Part shown: positions 1-8,791 of the stretch, one piece after another
Layout of the letters: each line of letters starts with the position of its first letter
How positions within the stretch are numbered: position 1 is the first letter of the stretch
DNA from: an uncultured Candidatus Poseidoniales archaeon
GTDB taxonomy: Archaea; Thermoplasmatota; Poseidoniia; Poseidoniales; Poseidoniaceae
Length of the DNA stretch: 64,000 nucleotides
Assembly (NCBI GenBank): GCA_905181785.1
Contig: CAJIZC010000014.1
Coordinates: 37,967 to 101,966, forward strand
Direction: 5' to 3'
Made by a program: the position numbers and the translations under genes
Notes under the pieces: model-generated
Seen by the model: the letters and a program-made list of their open reading frames with translations, nothing else
Told to the model about the DNA's origin: nothing
Database searches by the model: none

Positions 1-3000
1 TACACACCAGCGCTCGAACGCAGCAGCTTTTCGAAACCAATTACTCGCATCACTGCCCATGTTGAAGACGACTGCACAGATACGCCCTCCCTCGATTTAC
101 AAGCCGTCGGCGGCAACGGTATCATCGGGATGATCCCCGGTACAGAATACATTCTGGACTCGCCGATTTTCGGATTTGAGACCTTGATGTCATACCCAAG
201 CAACTGTAATGTTGGCGGACTTTGGTTCGACTTGGCGTTTGGACATCACGCAACGCACTTCCAAGTTGACGTCGCAAACGACAGCAACATCGACTGGGGC
301 TTTGATGAACCAGCTTTCGGCTCCTTTGGTCGACAAACGCAATTCCTCCTGAACAAGGTTGACAGCATCAACTACGGCACAACCTTCGCCAACATCAGCA
401 CCGATCTCAGCGGCGTTGCAGAAGGTGGCAGTTTCATGCTCCCCAAGGGTGCAGTTGTTCTTTCGAGCGACTTCGTGCTTGATGAAATGATGATTCACTC
501 AAGCACCGACCCCATGGAAGGATTCGACTTCTCTGTGCTATCGGGAACTCAATCCGTCGAACTTGGACCGGTTGACAACGCCACACGAATGCTTCCAGAG
601 TACTTGAGCCAGACAGACCTTACGGCATCGCTCAATTCGTTGCTTACCAACCCACTTGTGCCTGTCAGTCACGTTGACGCCTACGGTAACGAGTGGATGA
701 CATTCCGCTTCAGAGCGGATTCTCCAAACTCATCAACCGGGGCTACGATGGTGATTCGGGACCTCGATGTGGTCTACAACTTTACCACCACCCTTGACAA
801 TTCAGACGGGCTTGATTTAGAACTCAACAAGGGTGTTGCTCTTTGGACCGGTGGCTCAACGGCCAACGTCGAAATGACAGTGACTTCCACCAGCGGTGGC
901 GGCCTCACCTTCTCGAACTTGAACATCGTGACTGCAAGCGGGTACGACAACACGCTGGCCGTGACTGGAAACCCAGTTGGTTTCTATCCAAACGGAGATT
1001 TGTATGAAATCGTCACGACGCATACAGTCGCACCTTCGACCGGTTCTTCGCTTGCTGAAAGCCACCTCACCCTTGAATCGAGCACGGGGACTGCCATCTT
1101 GTCCTACTCCGAAGTCTTCGGGTTTGCAGAAGCTTCAGACGCTGGCGATCTGATCACCCTTCAATCCACTTCGGTTGAGGCGGACATCACGGACGGTAAG
1201 CGCATTACATGGCGATTCATTGTGAACTCGAATTGGGAAGACACGGATGAGGTTCGGATTTATTCTGGACTTCTCGCAACCGATGGAGTCAACGGATTGC
1301 CATCAGCTTTGCTCATGGCTCCTCCAGGCGGCAACGCCGTCGAAAACGATGCAATCATCACCTCGTTTGAGGTTCGAAACGACATCGGCTTGTCTCAAGA
1401 CCTTGATGACGGAAAATCCAATCAAATTGTCAACCTTGCTGGAAGCATCCGGCTTGAAAACCTCGACATCTCACCCGACCCAAGCCGTTACTACATGGTG
1501 CTCGAACAGAAGTCAATCAACACCTCATCGGAGAACTTCACTGTCGAATGGCTGCCAATTGAAAACCAATCTGGCGTGATCGGTGGCGACTTCGACCTCG
1601 ACATCGATCTCGGCTTTGCCGCAGGTGCAGAAACATACAGGTTCCGCATTGACGGGTATGAAGGCGGGGACACGCTTTGTCCTGCAGCGACCTACCGCCC
1701 TGATGCTGATTGCGCTATTCCATTCAACCTCTCCATCGATACGTTGGACCCGAAGTTGATTGAAGTTAAGATCCTCAACGGTCAAGTTGATCCTTCATTG
1801 GAAAGCAACTGGCGAACTATGGTTGACGATACATGGGTGGTTCCTTCGGCCAATCAACAAATCCGATTGAACGCTTACGACTTGCCAAACCCACCAGCAT
1901 CCCTCGACATCAAGATCTGGGTTGAGAATGACCACGATACAAACGGTGACGGCATAGCAGATGCCAGCGAATACATCACGGTGACAGTCAACAACGACGG
2001 CCAAGCGCCGTTCTCGAACTACACTGGCGCGTTCAGCGATATGGCCAACATTGGTGCAGATCCGGTCGGCAAGGTTTCTGTTTGGGTCGAAGGCTTCGAT
2101 TTAGCTGGTAACCCAATCGACGGTGGTGCGGCAGGCTTCGATAACGACCACTTCACCTATGTTTCAATGAACTCAAAATCACCAGTGATTCGCAACTTCT
2201 TTGTCGATGATTCACGAGATGGGCGTTTCCTCAACTCAAATCAACCACAATATGACGGAAAGTGGAATCAAACCATGTACGCCGGAAACCAATATTCTTT
2301 GATTGTCGAAGCAAACGACGACAACGGATGGCGTGACGTGGATTACTTCCACATCGATCTTACCGACGACAGGGACGACATGGATGTCTATTACTATCCA
2401 CGCAATGAAACCGCGTGGACAGATTCTCCTTGGATTACCATCCTTGAAGAGAGCGAGATCTCCGACGGTCCTCGAATGCTCCGAATGGACGGTGGAGCGT
2501 TGATTGATCCGTTCGAAGCTGACTTCCTGCTCGACCTGCCAATTCGTATTGATTGGGGCGTCCTCGGCGCAACCACAGCACTCAACAATCCAGTGCTGTA
2601 CATGCAAGACCTTGACAACCCACGCTACCGAATGCTCCCTGCGCCAGGCCGACATATTCAGGACTGGTACTACAGCGATGGTATCCAACTTGATTTCCGA
2701 ACCGATGAAGTAAATGATTTGATGATTACACCTGTGTTTGAAGACCTTTCAGAGCCTAAAACTGCCGATGTTCGAAAGGGCTTCGTCTACCCCGGTGACA
2801 TCATCTCGTTCAGCGGTCAATACGCTTACCTTGACGGGATTAACAACGACGTGTTCATCACGCCTGAGATTCCTCTAACCTTGGAAATAACCCGCTCAGA
2901 TGCCGCTGCAAACGGAGCCAAAGGCTACGTTCCGTTCCCTGGTGAAACCTCCTACCACACCTTCTCCGGTGGGGCGTTTGAGATTAACCTCACAGCCGCA

Positions 3001-4350
3001 CCAGTGGCAAACGACTACCAATACACGTTCCGTTTGTGTCCGTTTGATGATGCTACAACAGCCATCGACGACGCCACTTCTTGTGGCAGTGAACAAGTGG
3101 GTCTACCGGACGGGGCTGTTGACAGCACGCCTGCAGTGTGCGCTGGATCAAGTTCCTATGGATGCACCACCTTCAACATCAAGGTTGATGGCAACCCGCC
3201 AGAAGTAAACACCGATTCTTGGACTGCAAAGCGCGGTGCAACCAGCGAGGTCATCTCGGGCGACATGCCCACCTCGACCTACCACTGTGTTGATGTTGAA
3301 GTCGTTCTCAAAGAACGAGAAGCCTTGTTCCAGGGCGACGTGAATGTGGCTTGGAGCTTTTATTCCGATGCAAGCAACAACATTGTGTGGCCGGTCTATG
3401 CAGCCTCCTTTGGCGAGGAGCCAATGACCGCTGAACTTACGCTTTCACCGCTTGGTGGTTCATACGCAGCTTCCGCCACATGCATTGATTTGTGGCCTCT
3501 TGAAGACGGTCAATTGGAACCTGCTAAGGATCAAATCAACAACGTCGAACTTGTCATGTGGATTGACGCAAAGGATTCCGCAGGCGCAGGAATCATCTTC
3601 GGTGGCGGTCCAACAGATGAAGGCGGTATCGCGGCGATCTTCTCAAGTTCTGAAGAACACAAATCGAACTACCGCTTCATCCATGAGGAACCAAGTTTCG
3701 CAGTTGAGAACATCCTATTGACGCCGAAATCACCTGAAGTTGGCGAACGAATGGAACTCGAAATTGAAGTGGCGAACACCGGGACCATGGCTGGAAGCAC
3801 CGTCCTCGTTGTCCGCTCAGTCACCGCAGGTGGCGTTCCTGTGCTGGAAGGTACAGTTGAAACCGGCGAGATCGACATCCTCTCGAAGAAATGGGTCTCC
3901 GTTGATTTGGAAGAATTCACCCAAGCAACAACCGGGATGTACTACCTCATCTCAGATGAAACAACAAGTGAAGTGTTGTACAATGGTTCCGCAGAAGGAA
4001 ATCAATTCAACGTCAAGGTGCAAAGTGAATCCGACGATGGTTCAACTGTGATTTTGTTGCTTGTTGTTCTGTTGGGGATCGTCGTGATCCTTGGTATTGT
4101 CGTTGTGGTCTTGGTTCGCCGAGAAGATGACAGCGATATGTACCAAGACGACGACGATTTCGACGCAGCCCCGAAGAAGGCTTACGTCGAACTCCCTGGA
4201 GAATCTGCACCAGGTCCTGCTGCCGATGTCACACCTCAGATGGCAGATGCAATGACCAAATTCCCACAGTGGACTCAAGAAGAAATTCAAGGCTACTTCG
4301 ACCAAGGATGGAACGTCGACGCGCTCCAAGATTGGGTCAAAAACCAATGA
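1..4350 (+). CDS. Giant membrane-anchored surface protein, 5' end outside window
   Basis: The frame is open from the first base, so the N-terminus and any signal peptide lie upstream; about 1449 residues are visible. Most of the protein is a Thr/Asp/Asn/Gly-rich, beta-type extracellular region with scattered cysteines. Around residues 1230-1330 is a CARDB-like stretch with 'NILLTPKSPEVGERMEL' and 'VANTGTMAGSTVLVVRS'. A single strongly hydrophobic helix follows at about 1350-1373, then basic RRE, an acidic run and a compact cytoplasmic tail ending in 'GYFDQGWNVDALQDWVKNQ'. This is the layout of a C-terminally anchored type I surface protein. Its ligand or substrate cannot be told. The stop codon overlaps the next start (ATGA), so the two genes are probably co-transcribed. 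Confidence 0.85.
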   Translation, partial: YTPALERSSFSKPITRITAHVEDDCTDTPSLDLQAVGGNGIIGMIPGTEYILDSPIFGFETLMSYPSNCNVGGLWFDLAFGHHATHFQVDVANDSNIDWGFDEPAFGSFGRQTQFLLNKVDSINYGTTFANISTDLSGVAEGGSFMLPKGAVVLSSDFVLDEMMIHSSTDPMEGFDFSVLSGTQSVELGPVDNATRMLPEYLSQTDLTASLNSLLTNPLVPVSHVDAYGNEWMTFRFRADSPNSSTGATMVIRDLDVVYNFTTTLDNSDGLDLELNKGVALWTGGSTANVEMTVTSTSGGGLTFSNLNIVTASGYDNTLAVTGNPVGFYPNGDLYEIVTTHTVAPSTGSSLAESHLTLESSTGTAILSYSEVFGFAEASDAGDLITLQSTSVEADITDGKRITWRFIVNSNWEDTDEVRIYSGLLATDGVNGLPSALLMAPPGGNAVENDAIITSFEVRNDIGLSQDLDDGKSNQIVNLAGSIRLENLDISPDPSRYYMVLEQKSINTSSENFTVEWLPIENQSGVIGGDFDLDIDLGFAAGAETYRFRIDGYEGGDTLCPAATYRPDADCAIPFNLSIDTLDPKLIEVKILNGQVDPSLESNWRTMVDDTWVVPSANQQIRLNAYDLPNPPASLDIKIWVENDHDTNGDGIADASEYITVTVNNDGQAPFSNYTGAFSDMANIGADPVGKVSVWVEGFDLAGNPIDGGAAGFDNDHFTYVSMNSKSPVIRNFFVDDSRDGRFLNSNQPQYDGKWNQTMYAGNQYSLIVEANDDNGWRDVDYFHIDLTDDRDDMDVYYYPRNETAWTDSPWITILEESEISDGPRMLRMDGGALIDPFEADFLLDLPIRIDWGVLGATTALNNPVLYMQDLDNPRYRMLPAPGRHIQDWYYSDGIQLDFRTDEVNDLMITPVFEDLSEPKTADVRKGFVYPGDIISFSGQYAYLDGINNDVFITPEIPLTLEITRSDAAANGAKGYVPFPGETSYHTFSGGAFEINLTAAPVANDYQYTFRLCPFDDATTAIDDATSCGSEQVGLPDGAVDSTPAVCAGSSSYGCTTFNIKVDGNPPEVNTDSWTAKRGATSEVISGDMPTSTYHCVDVEVVLKEREALFQGDVNVAWSFYSDASNNIVWPVYAASFGEEPMTAELTLSPLGGSYAASATCIDLWPLEDGQLEPAKDQINNVELVMWIDAKDSAGAGIIFGGGPTDEGGIAAIFSSSEEHKSNYRFIHEEPSFAVENILLTPKSPEVGERMELEIEVANTGTMAGSTVLVVRSVTAGGVPVLEGTVETGEIDILSKKWVSVDLEEFTQATTGMYYLISDETTSEVLYNGSAEGNQFNVKVQSESDDGSTVILLLVVLLGIVVILGIVVVVLVRREDDSDMYQDDDDFDAAPKKAYVELPGESAPGPAADVTPQMADAMTKFPQWTQEEIQGYFDQGWNVDALQDWVKNQ

Positions 4351-5168
4351 GTGTGACTCGTTTGCCTGAGCGACTGGACTGGCCCGACCACACTTGGTCA
4401 GATCCAAATGGGGGAAGCATTCTGCTCCATGGAGTGCTTCCAACGGTGGTGTATCCACGCCTCATGCGACCTCGAGAATCATGGCACGCCCTTGCAATTT
4501 TGGAATCTCCCGATGTTGTGGACATGTGGGTTCAAGAAGAAAAAGACGAAGCAGAATCTTCAGGAATCAACCTCACACACGGGTTAATTTCGGGGGGCTC
4601 CTTCGCCATTTACCTCGATGAAGTAACCTTGCTGGAGGATGTGACTTCGGGGCGTTACCCCGATCCTGAACCACGCCGATTGCATCGTAATGCTATCCGG
4701 CATGATCGGCCCGTGTACTTCATTGAACCTACAGCCGATGATGAACAGTGGTATGAGCACCTCACCCTTGAAGCGAAAGCGGCCTCCCACTGGAAAAAAC
4801 TCCTCGGCCTCATTTCTTTAGGTGGGAAATGGCGGAAAAGGGTCAAAAAGAACATTTTCGATGCTCAAAAACCACCCAAAGGGGCCTCTCCAAATTTTGG
4901 TTCCGCCTCAGTTCTGGCCGCCACATGGTGGGACCTCAGCGAATGGTTGGTTGGCGAAGCGGTCGTCAAGGCGCGTGACATTCGATATGCAGAACGCCTC
5001 CGAGGGGCGTTGGCTAACCTTCGGAAGGAGCACGGAGAGGATGCAGTTCTTCTTTTACCCCTGTTCTTACCGCACCGAAACGCAGTCTTAGCGGCCCTTG
5101 AATCCCTTCCAGAACCAGAGGAGATTACTTCAAACCCAACCGACACGGCTGATACAGAGGAGGAGTGA
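4347..5168 (+). CDS. Conserved-looking protein of unknown function
   Basis: 273 residues. I chose the ATG that overlaps the stop of the upstream gene (ATGA); a longer frame would run 26 codons into that gene. There is no signal peptide or clear membrane segment. The protein is Trp-rich ('DWPDHTWSDPNGG', 'AATWWDLSEWLVGEAV'), has a basic centre ('GGKWRKRVKKNIF') and an acidic, low-complexity C-terminus rich in Thr, Glu and Asp. I recognise no family. It lies between a surface-protein gene and a TBP-like gene, and its end abuts the next ribosome-binding site. Confidence 0.7.
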   Translation: MSVTRLPERLDWPDHTWSDPNGGSILLHGVLPTVVYPRLMRPRESWHALAILESPDVVDMWVQEEKDEAESSGINLTHGLISGGSFAIYLDEVTLLEDVTSGRYPDPEPRRLHRNAIRHDRPVYFIEPTADDEQWYEHLTLEAKAASHWKKLLGLISLGGKWRKRVKKNIFDAQKPPKGASPNFGSASVLAATWWDLSEWLVGEAVVKARDIRYAERLRGALANLRKEHGEDAVLLLPLFLPHRNAVLAALESLPEPEEITSNPTDTADTEEE

Positions 5169-5170
5169 AG

Positions 5171-5713
5171 ATGTCCACAGGTGCCATTGAAGTGCGAATT
5201 GAAAACCAGCTCGTTCGGTTCGTCCCTCCGACCCCAGTTGACCAAGATTCGGTTGTGGCTCAACTCGGTGGACAGCAAACTGGTGGTGTCGTGATCAAGG
5301 TGCTTGACCGCCCGCGTGCGACGCTTGTAATCGATGAAAAGGGCCGAATTGTTGTCCATGGAACACATCGAGTCGAAGCGGCAAGAGCTGCTGCCAGAGA
5401 ACTCATGCTCCGCCTTGGACTTGATGACGCAGGACTTGAAACCGAACTCGGACCCGTTGTGGCTTCCTTTGAATTTGGGCAGGCTTTGCTTGTTGAGAGC
5501 CTCGTCGGAGATTTCGGAGCAGGGAGCGCCCATTACGACGAACGCCTCGGGTGTTCAATCGTGGAGGACACGCGTCACAATTTGACCCTTCATATGTGGC
5601 CAAATGGGCGGTGCGTTGTGACCGATGCTCGTCATCGAAACATGGTGGCCATGGCTGCTGTGTTCTGGAAAGGCCGCTTCAAAGAACGCAAACTCTTGAT
5701 TGACCGCATTTGA
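5171..5713 (+). CDS. TBP-like protein (divergent TATA-binding-protein fold)
   Basis: 180 residues, the usual size of an archaeal TATA-box-binding protein. I chose the ATG at 5171, 7 bases after a GGAGG ribosome-binding site; a GTG 6 bases earlier overlaps the previous stop. The sequence falls into two related halves (about residues 5-85 and 90-178). Each has the TBP signature of a strand, 'GRIVVHGTHR' or 'GRCVVTDARHR', and then a long helix. In canonical TBP the strand before the Gly carries DNA-intercalating phenylalanines (LIF-SGK). Here the equivalents read 'LVIDEKG' and 'LHMWPNG', so DNA contact may differ. It could be a paralogous general factor or a TBP-fold regulator. The assignment is by motif pattern only. 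Confidence 0.5.
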   Translation: MSTGAIEVRIENQLVRFVPPTPVDQDSVVAQLGGQQTGGVVIKVLDRPRATLVIDEKGRIVVHGTHRVEAARAAARELMLRLGLDDAGLETELGPVVASFEFGQALLVESLVGDFGAGSAHYDERLGCSIVEDTRHNLTLHMWPNGRCVVTDARHRNMVAMAAVFWKGRFKERKLLIDRI

Positions 5714-5775
5714 GGCGCCATTTGGGCCCATGCGTTGAAAACCATCCGCCATTTACGCAAGCGTGAGGGTTATCC

Positions 5776-6660
5776 ATGGGCGAAGCATCAAAATGGACAG
5801 GCCCCATCGTCGACAATCACTTCCATCTTAATCGCAAAGGCCTGTTTTTGCAGGCCGCTGGAGAGTTCAAACGGGCCGGAGGGACCGATTTAATTCTGGT
5901 TCACTGCCCTGATTTTTCAGCCCCACCATCAACTCGAGAAGGGCACTTTGAAACTTACAAAGACACCGTGAAAATGGCTGCGGAAGTACGAGAAACACAC
6001 GCCCTCGGGGTGAGGGTTGTCCTCGGACCCCATCCTGCTGCCTTCGCCCATCAGTTCGCAGCTTGGCTCGAAGAAGACGGAGAGGATGGTGCTGAACGGG
6101 CCATGAACAATTATCGAAACAGCATTGACGCTGCGCTTGAATTGGTCCATGAAGGGAAGGCGCATGCCGTCGGTGAAGTTGGCCGACCCCATTGGCCGGT
6201 CAGCGATCGCGTTTGGGACCTATCCAACACGCTGCTTGAAGAAACGATGAGCATGGCAAGAAAAGAAGGAATTACGTTGCAACTCCATGTCGAAGGGGAA
6301 CTGGAAACCACCTATTCGGACCTCGCTGCGATGGCAGATCGTGTTGGTTTAGACAAGCGCCGGTTGGTGCGTCATTACGCCCCTCCAACCCTTACTGGTA
6401 GCGTCACTCAAGGACTCACCCCAAGCGTTCTGATTGGGAAAGGTGCCATCGAAGAAGTCCTCTCAACAGCGGAATCATCCACCCACGGCTTTCTTCTCGA
6501 AACGGATTACATGGACGATGTTCGTCGACCAGGGGCTGTCCTCGGCCCTAAAACCGTCCCAAAAAGAACCAACCAGTTGCTCGAAGCAGGCCTCGATGAA
6601 GAATTTCTGTGGAAAGCGCATCAGGAACTGCCCGATTACCTCTATGGCCCTTCACCATGA
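5776..6660 (+). CDS. TatD-like metal-dependent hydrolase
   Basis: 294 residues. A TIM-barrel metallohydrolase of the TatD/amidohydrolase superfamily, closest in look to the archaeal predicted metal-dependent hydrolases. Visible features are the N-terminal metal motif 'IVDNHFHLN' (HxH), 'VVLGPHPAAF', the central 'AVGEVGRPHW' with the bridging Glu, 'LQLHVEG', 'RLVRHYAP' and the late Asp in 'LLETDYMDD'. These positions match the metal ligands of TatD enzymes. The likely activity is a phosphoesterase or nuclease; the substrate is unknown. The ATG at 5776 follows a GTGAGGG purine stretch. It precedes a secreted-protein gene on the same strand by 78 bases. Confidence 0.8.
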   Translation: MGEASKWTGPIVDNHFHLNRKGLFLQAAGEFKRAGGTDLILVHCPDFSAPPSTREGHFETYKDTVKMAAEVRETHALGVRVVLGPHPAAFAHQFAAWLEEDGEDGAERAMNNYRNSIDAALELVHEGKAHAVGEVGRPHWPVSDRVWDLSNTLLEETMSMARKEGITLQLHVEGELETTYSDLAAMADRVGLDKRRLVRHYAPPTLTGSVTQGLTPSVLIGKGAIEEVLSTAESSTHGFLLETDYMDDVRRPGAVLGPKTVPKRTNQLLEAGLDEEFLWKAHQELPDYLYGPSP

Positions 6661-6738
6661 GGAACAGGCCCAAAGAGCCCACTTTGAGGGGTACCATCCG
6701 CCACCACATTGATGAGTTAGCGCCGTCACCGGTGGCTC

Positions 6739-7872
6739 ATGGCACGATTTGGTAGGGCATTCACCGCGTTGCTCGTGTTGACCTTATTCGTCTTGCCTGC
6801 GCTCTCAACTGGCGCCGCAGCACAAGGCTCACCGCTTCCTGCGGTCGAGTTGGACTGTGGCTCAGACCCGGTGATGAACGTTCATCCAAACTTCTACGAG
6901 GATGCTGTCCTTGTCTGCACGGTCACCAACCCAACCTCGGCAAGTGAAGTCGTCAAGGTCGATAAAATCGAATGGGATGGCGTCAACGTAGAAATGACGC
7001 TCAGTGAAGATGAATTTACTCTTGCTGCCGGCGATGAAGAGAGTTTCAACATCGTGTTCTCGGGCCAAACAAGACTCCCAGCTTCCCTCACTCATGAATT
7101 TGAAATCGAAGCCAAAGTGACCTCTTGGAACGGCCTTCCATACGGGGAACTTCCGGATGGCCCATGGGTGGTCAACCAATCCTATCTTGGTGATTTCTCA
7201 ATTGCTTCCTATGGAATGGTTGAATTGATCATGTCCGACAAAACCACCCGTGAACTCTCTACATCAGAAGAAGTCGATTTCACCTTCCAATTCACCAACA
7301 AAGGCAACGATGACGATAACATTGTGATTCGTATCGCCAATGAAGCGGACTTGGTTGCCGCAGGCTTCTCGTTCCCAGCAGGCACATTTGTGAGCGAAGA
7401 AGTGGCCTACCAAGGCACTTCGAGCCTCCGAACCTTGACGGTACGCTCACCTTCGGATCTCGCTGAAGACATCCGCCTCCCTGTGCTTTTCCAAGCCGAA
7501 AGCAGCGTTGACAGCAGCGCAGCGTCGAGCGAAATTACAGTTCAACTCAACGTCGTTGCTCCCGGTCAATCAAGTTCGCTTGGCGGTAACCTTGAGGAAA
7601 TAGACAAGGATCAGGTCCTTCAATACGCTGCAATCGCAGGAGGGGTCATCCTCGTTCTGCTTTTGGTCGTGGTTTTAGCAAAAGCCACCAAGCGCTCCTC
7701 TCGGGGCACTGCAGCCGCTTCAGCGATTCAGGTGCCTGTCGCCATCGATCTTCCCGAATATCCTGCTTCAGTTGAATCGCCAGCTTTGGATGACGATTTA
7801 GACGATTTCTTTTCAGACCTCGACGGTCCTTCAAAGGCCGACGAATTCGACGATATGTTCGATGATTTGTAA
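6739..7872 (+). CDS. Secreted, C-terminally membrane-anchored protein
   Basis: 377 residues. An N-terminal signal peptide is clear (basic 'MARFGRAF', hydrophobic core, 'STGAAAQG'). The extracellular part carries two beta-rich segments resembling CARDB/NEW3 domains ('VCTVTNPTSASEVVKVDKIE', 'FTFQFTNKGNDDDNIVIRI'). A transmembrane helix lies at about 292-315, then a basic 'KATKRSSRG' stop-transfer signal. The cytoplasmic tail is very acidic and ends in 'DEFDDMFDDL'. Such domains usually mediate protein or cell-surface contacts. It is on the same strand as the fabI-megasynthase operon 115 bases downstream, but the intervening repeats suggest a separate transcript. No enzyme motif was seen. Confidence 0.8.
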   Translation: MARFGRAFTALLVLTLFVLPALSTGAAAQGSPLPAVELDCGSDPVMNVHPNFYEDAVLVCTVTNPTSASEVVKVDKIEWDGVNVEMTLSEDEFTLAAGDEESFNIVFSGQTRLPASLTHEFEIEAKVTSWNGLPYGELPDGPWVVNQSYLGDFSIASYGMVELIMSDKTTRELSTSEEVDFTFQFTNKGNDDDNIVIRIANEADLVAAGFSFPAGTFVSEEVAYQGTSSLRTLTVRSPSDLAEDIRLPVLFQAESSVDSSAASSEITVQLNVVAPGQSSSLGGNLEEIDKDQVLQYAAIAGGVILVLLLVVVLAKATKRSSRGTAAASAIQVPVAIDLPEYPASVESPALDDDLDDFFSDLDGPSKADEFDDMFDDL

Positions 7873-7913
7873 GCCTCTTCGGCGAAACAAAATGGGTCGC
7901 AGATATGCGGTTT

Positions 7914-7967
7914 CATAGGTCGTGACATAGGCAACAGTCATAGGTTAGGTGTGCTGGCCAACACCTA
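7914..7967 (+). promoter_or_regulatory. Candidate operator: three CATAGG repeats plus inverted repeat
   Basis: CATAGG occurs at 7914-7919, 7926-7931 and 7939-7944, spaced 12 and 13 bases start to start, so roughly on one helix face. Directly after come TAGGTGT (7946-7952) and its complement ACACCTA (7961-7967) around an 8-base loop. The right arm carries CCTATC, a near match to the reverse complement of CATAGG. The block ends 20 bases before the first gene of the fabI operon. It could bind a regulator or fold in the leader RNA. The regulatory role is inferred; the repeats are read directly. Confidence 0.45.
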
Positions 7968-7987
7968 TCCATTGAGGAGGTACTGTT

Positions 7988-8782
7988 ATGCTACAATTGC
8001 AAGGAAAGACCGCCTTCGTGTTTGGTGTGGCGAGCGAGGATTCCATCGCTTGGGCGATTTGTCAACAGTTGGCGGCCGCTGGTGTGACGCTTTACCTCGG
8101 GTATCAGAAGCGATTCATGAGCCGAATTTTCCAACTCAAAGACAAATTACCACAAATTGGCGGATTCTACCCGCTTGATGTGGCAGAGGACGCAACAACA
8201 AAGGAATTTTTCGACGCCTTTGCAGCAGAACATCCAGGGCTCAAGGCTGATATTCTCATTCATGCGATCGGCTTTGCGCCTCGAAGTTGCTTTGATCGCC
8301 CCATTCTCTTCGTCGAAGATGCTGATATCAACACGGCCATGACCATTTCAGCAAATTCGCTGCAACGTTGCTTGAAGCATGCGCTGCCTTACCTCAACCC
8401 TGGTTCGTCCACCATCACGCTAACCTACGCCGCTTCGACCCGATATGTTCCTAATTATGGCATCATGTCGATGGCTAAGGCTGCATTGGAATGCTGGACG
8501 AGGGAACTTGCGTGCCACCTCGGTCCGGAAGGTCATCGCGTCAACGCCATCTCTTCCGGCCCCATACGCACCATTGCCGCAGGTGGCATTCCGGGTTTTG
8601 ACAAAATCCTTGACCACGTCGAAGCCAATGCACCATTGCGCCGTAACGTCAATCAAAACGATGTAGCGGGAGCAACGCTTTGGCTTGCAAGCCCTCTCGC
8701 AAGCGGCGTTACAGGCCAGTGCATATACGTCGATGGCGGTTATTCGATCACCATGGTGCCTCAGAGCATCATGGATCAGTGA
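7988..8782 (+). CDS. fabI: FabI-type enoyl-ACP reductase
   Basis: 264 residues, close to E. coli FabI (262). A short-chain dehydrogenase fold that would reduce a trans-2-enoyl-ACP with NAD(P)H. The FabI-type nucleotide motif 'VFGVASEDSIAWAI' is present. The catalytic pair is Y147 (in 'LTYAAS') and Y157 with K164 (YGIMSMAK, the Y-x6-K spacing), nearly the same numbering as E. coli. 'RVNAISSGPIRTIAAGGI' matches the FabI substrate loop. The ATG follows a strong GAGGAGG ribosome-binding site by 7 bases. The gene ends 9 bases before the megasynthase, which has no ER domain, so this protein most likely supplies enoyl reduction in trans. FabI is unusual in an archaeon, which points to gene transfer. 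Confidence 0.9.
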   Translation: MLQLQGKTAFVFGVASEDSIAWAICQQLAAAGVTLYLGYQKRFMSRIFQLKDKLPQIGGFYPLDVAEDATTKEFFDAFAAEHPGLKADILIHAIGFAPRSCFDRPILFVEDADINTAMTISANSLQRCLKHALPYLNPGSSTITLTYAASTRYVPNYGIMSMAKAALECWTRELACHLGPEGHRVNAISSGPIRTIAAGGIPGFDKILDHVEANAPLRRNVNQNDVAGATLWLASPLASGVTGQCIYVDGGYSITMVPQSIMDQ

Positions 8783-8791
8783 AGTGAGCGC

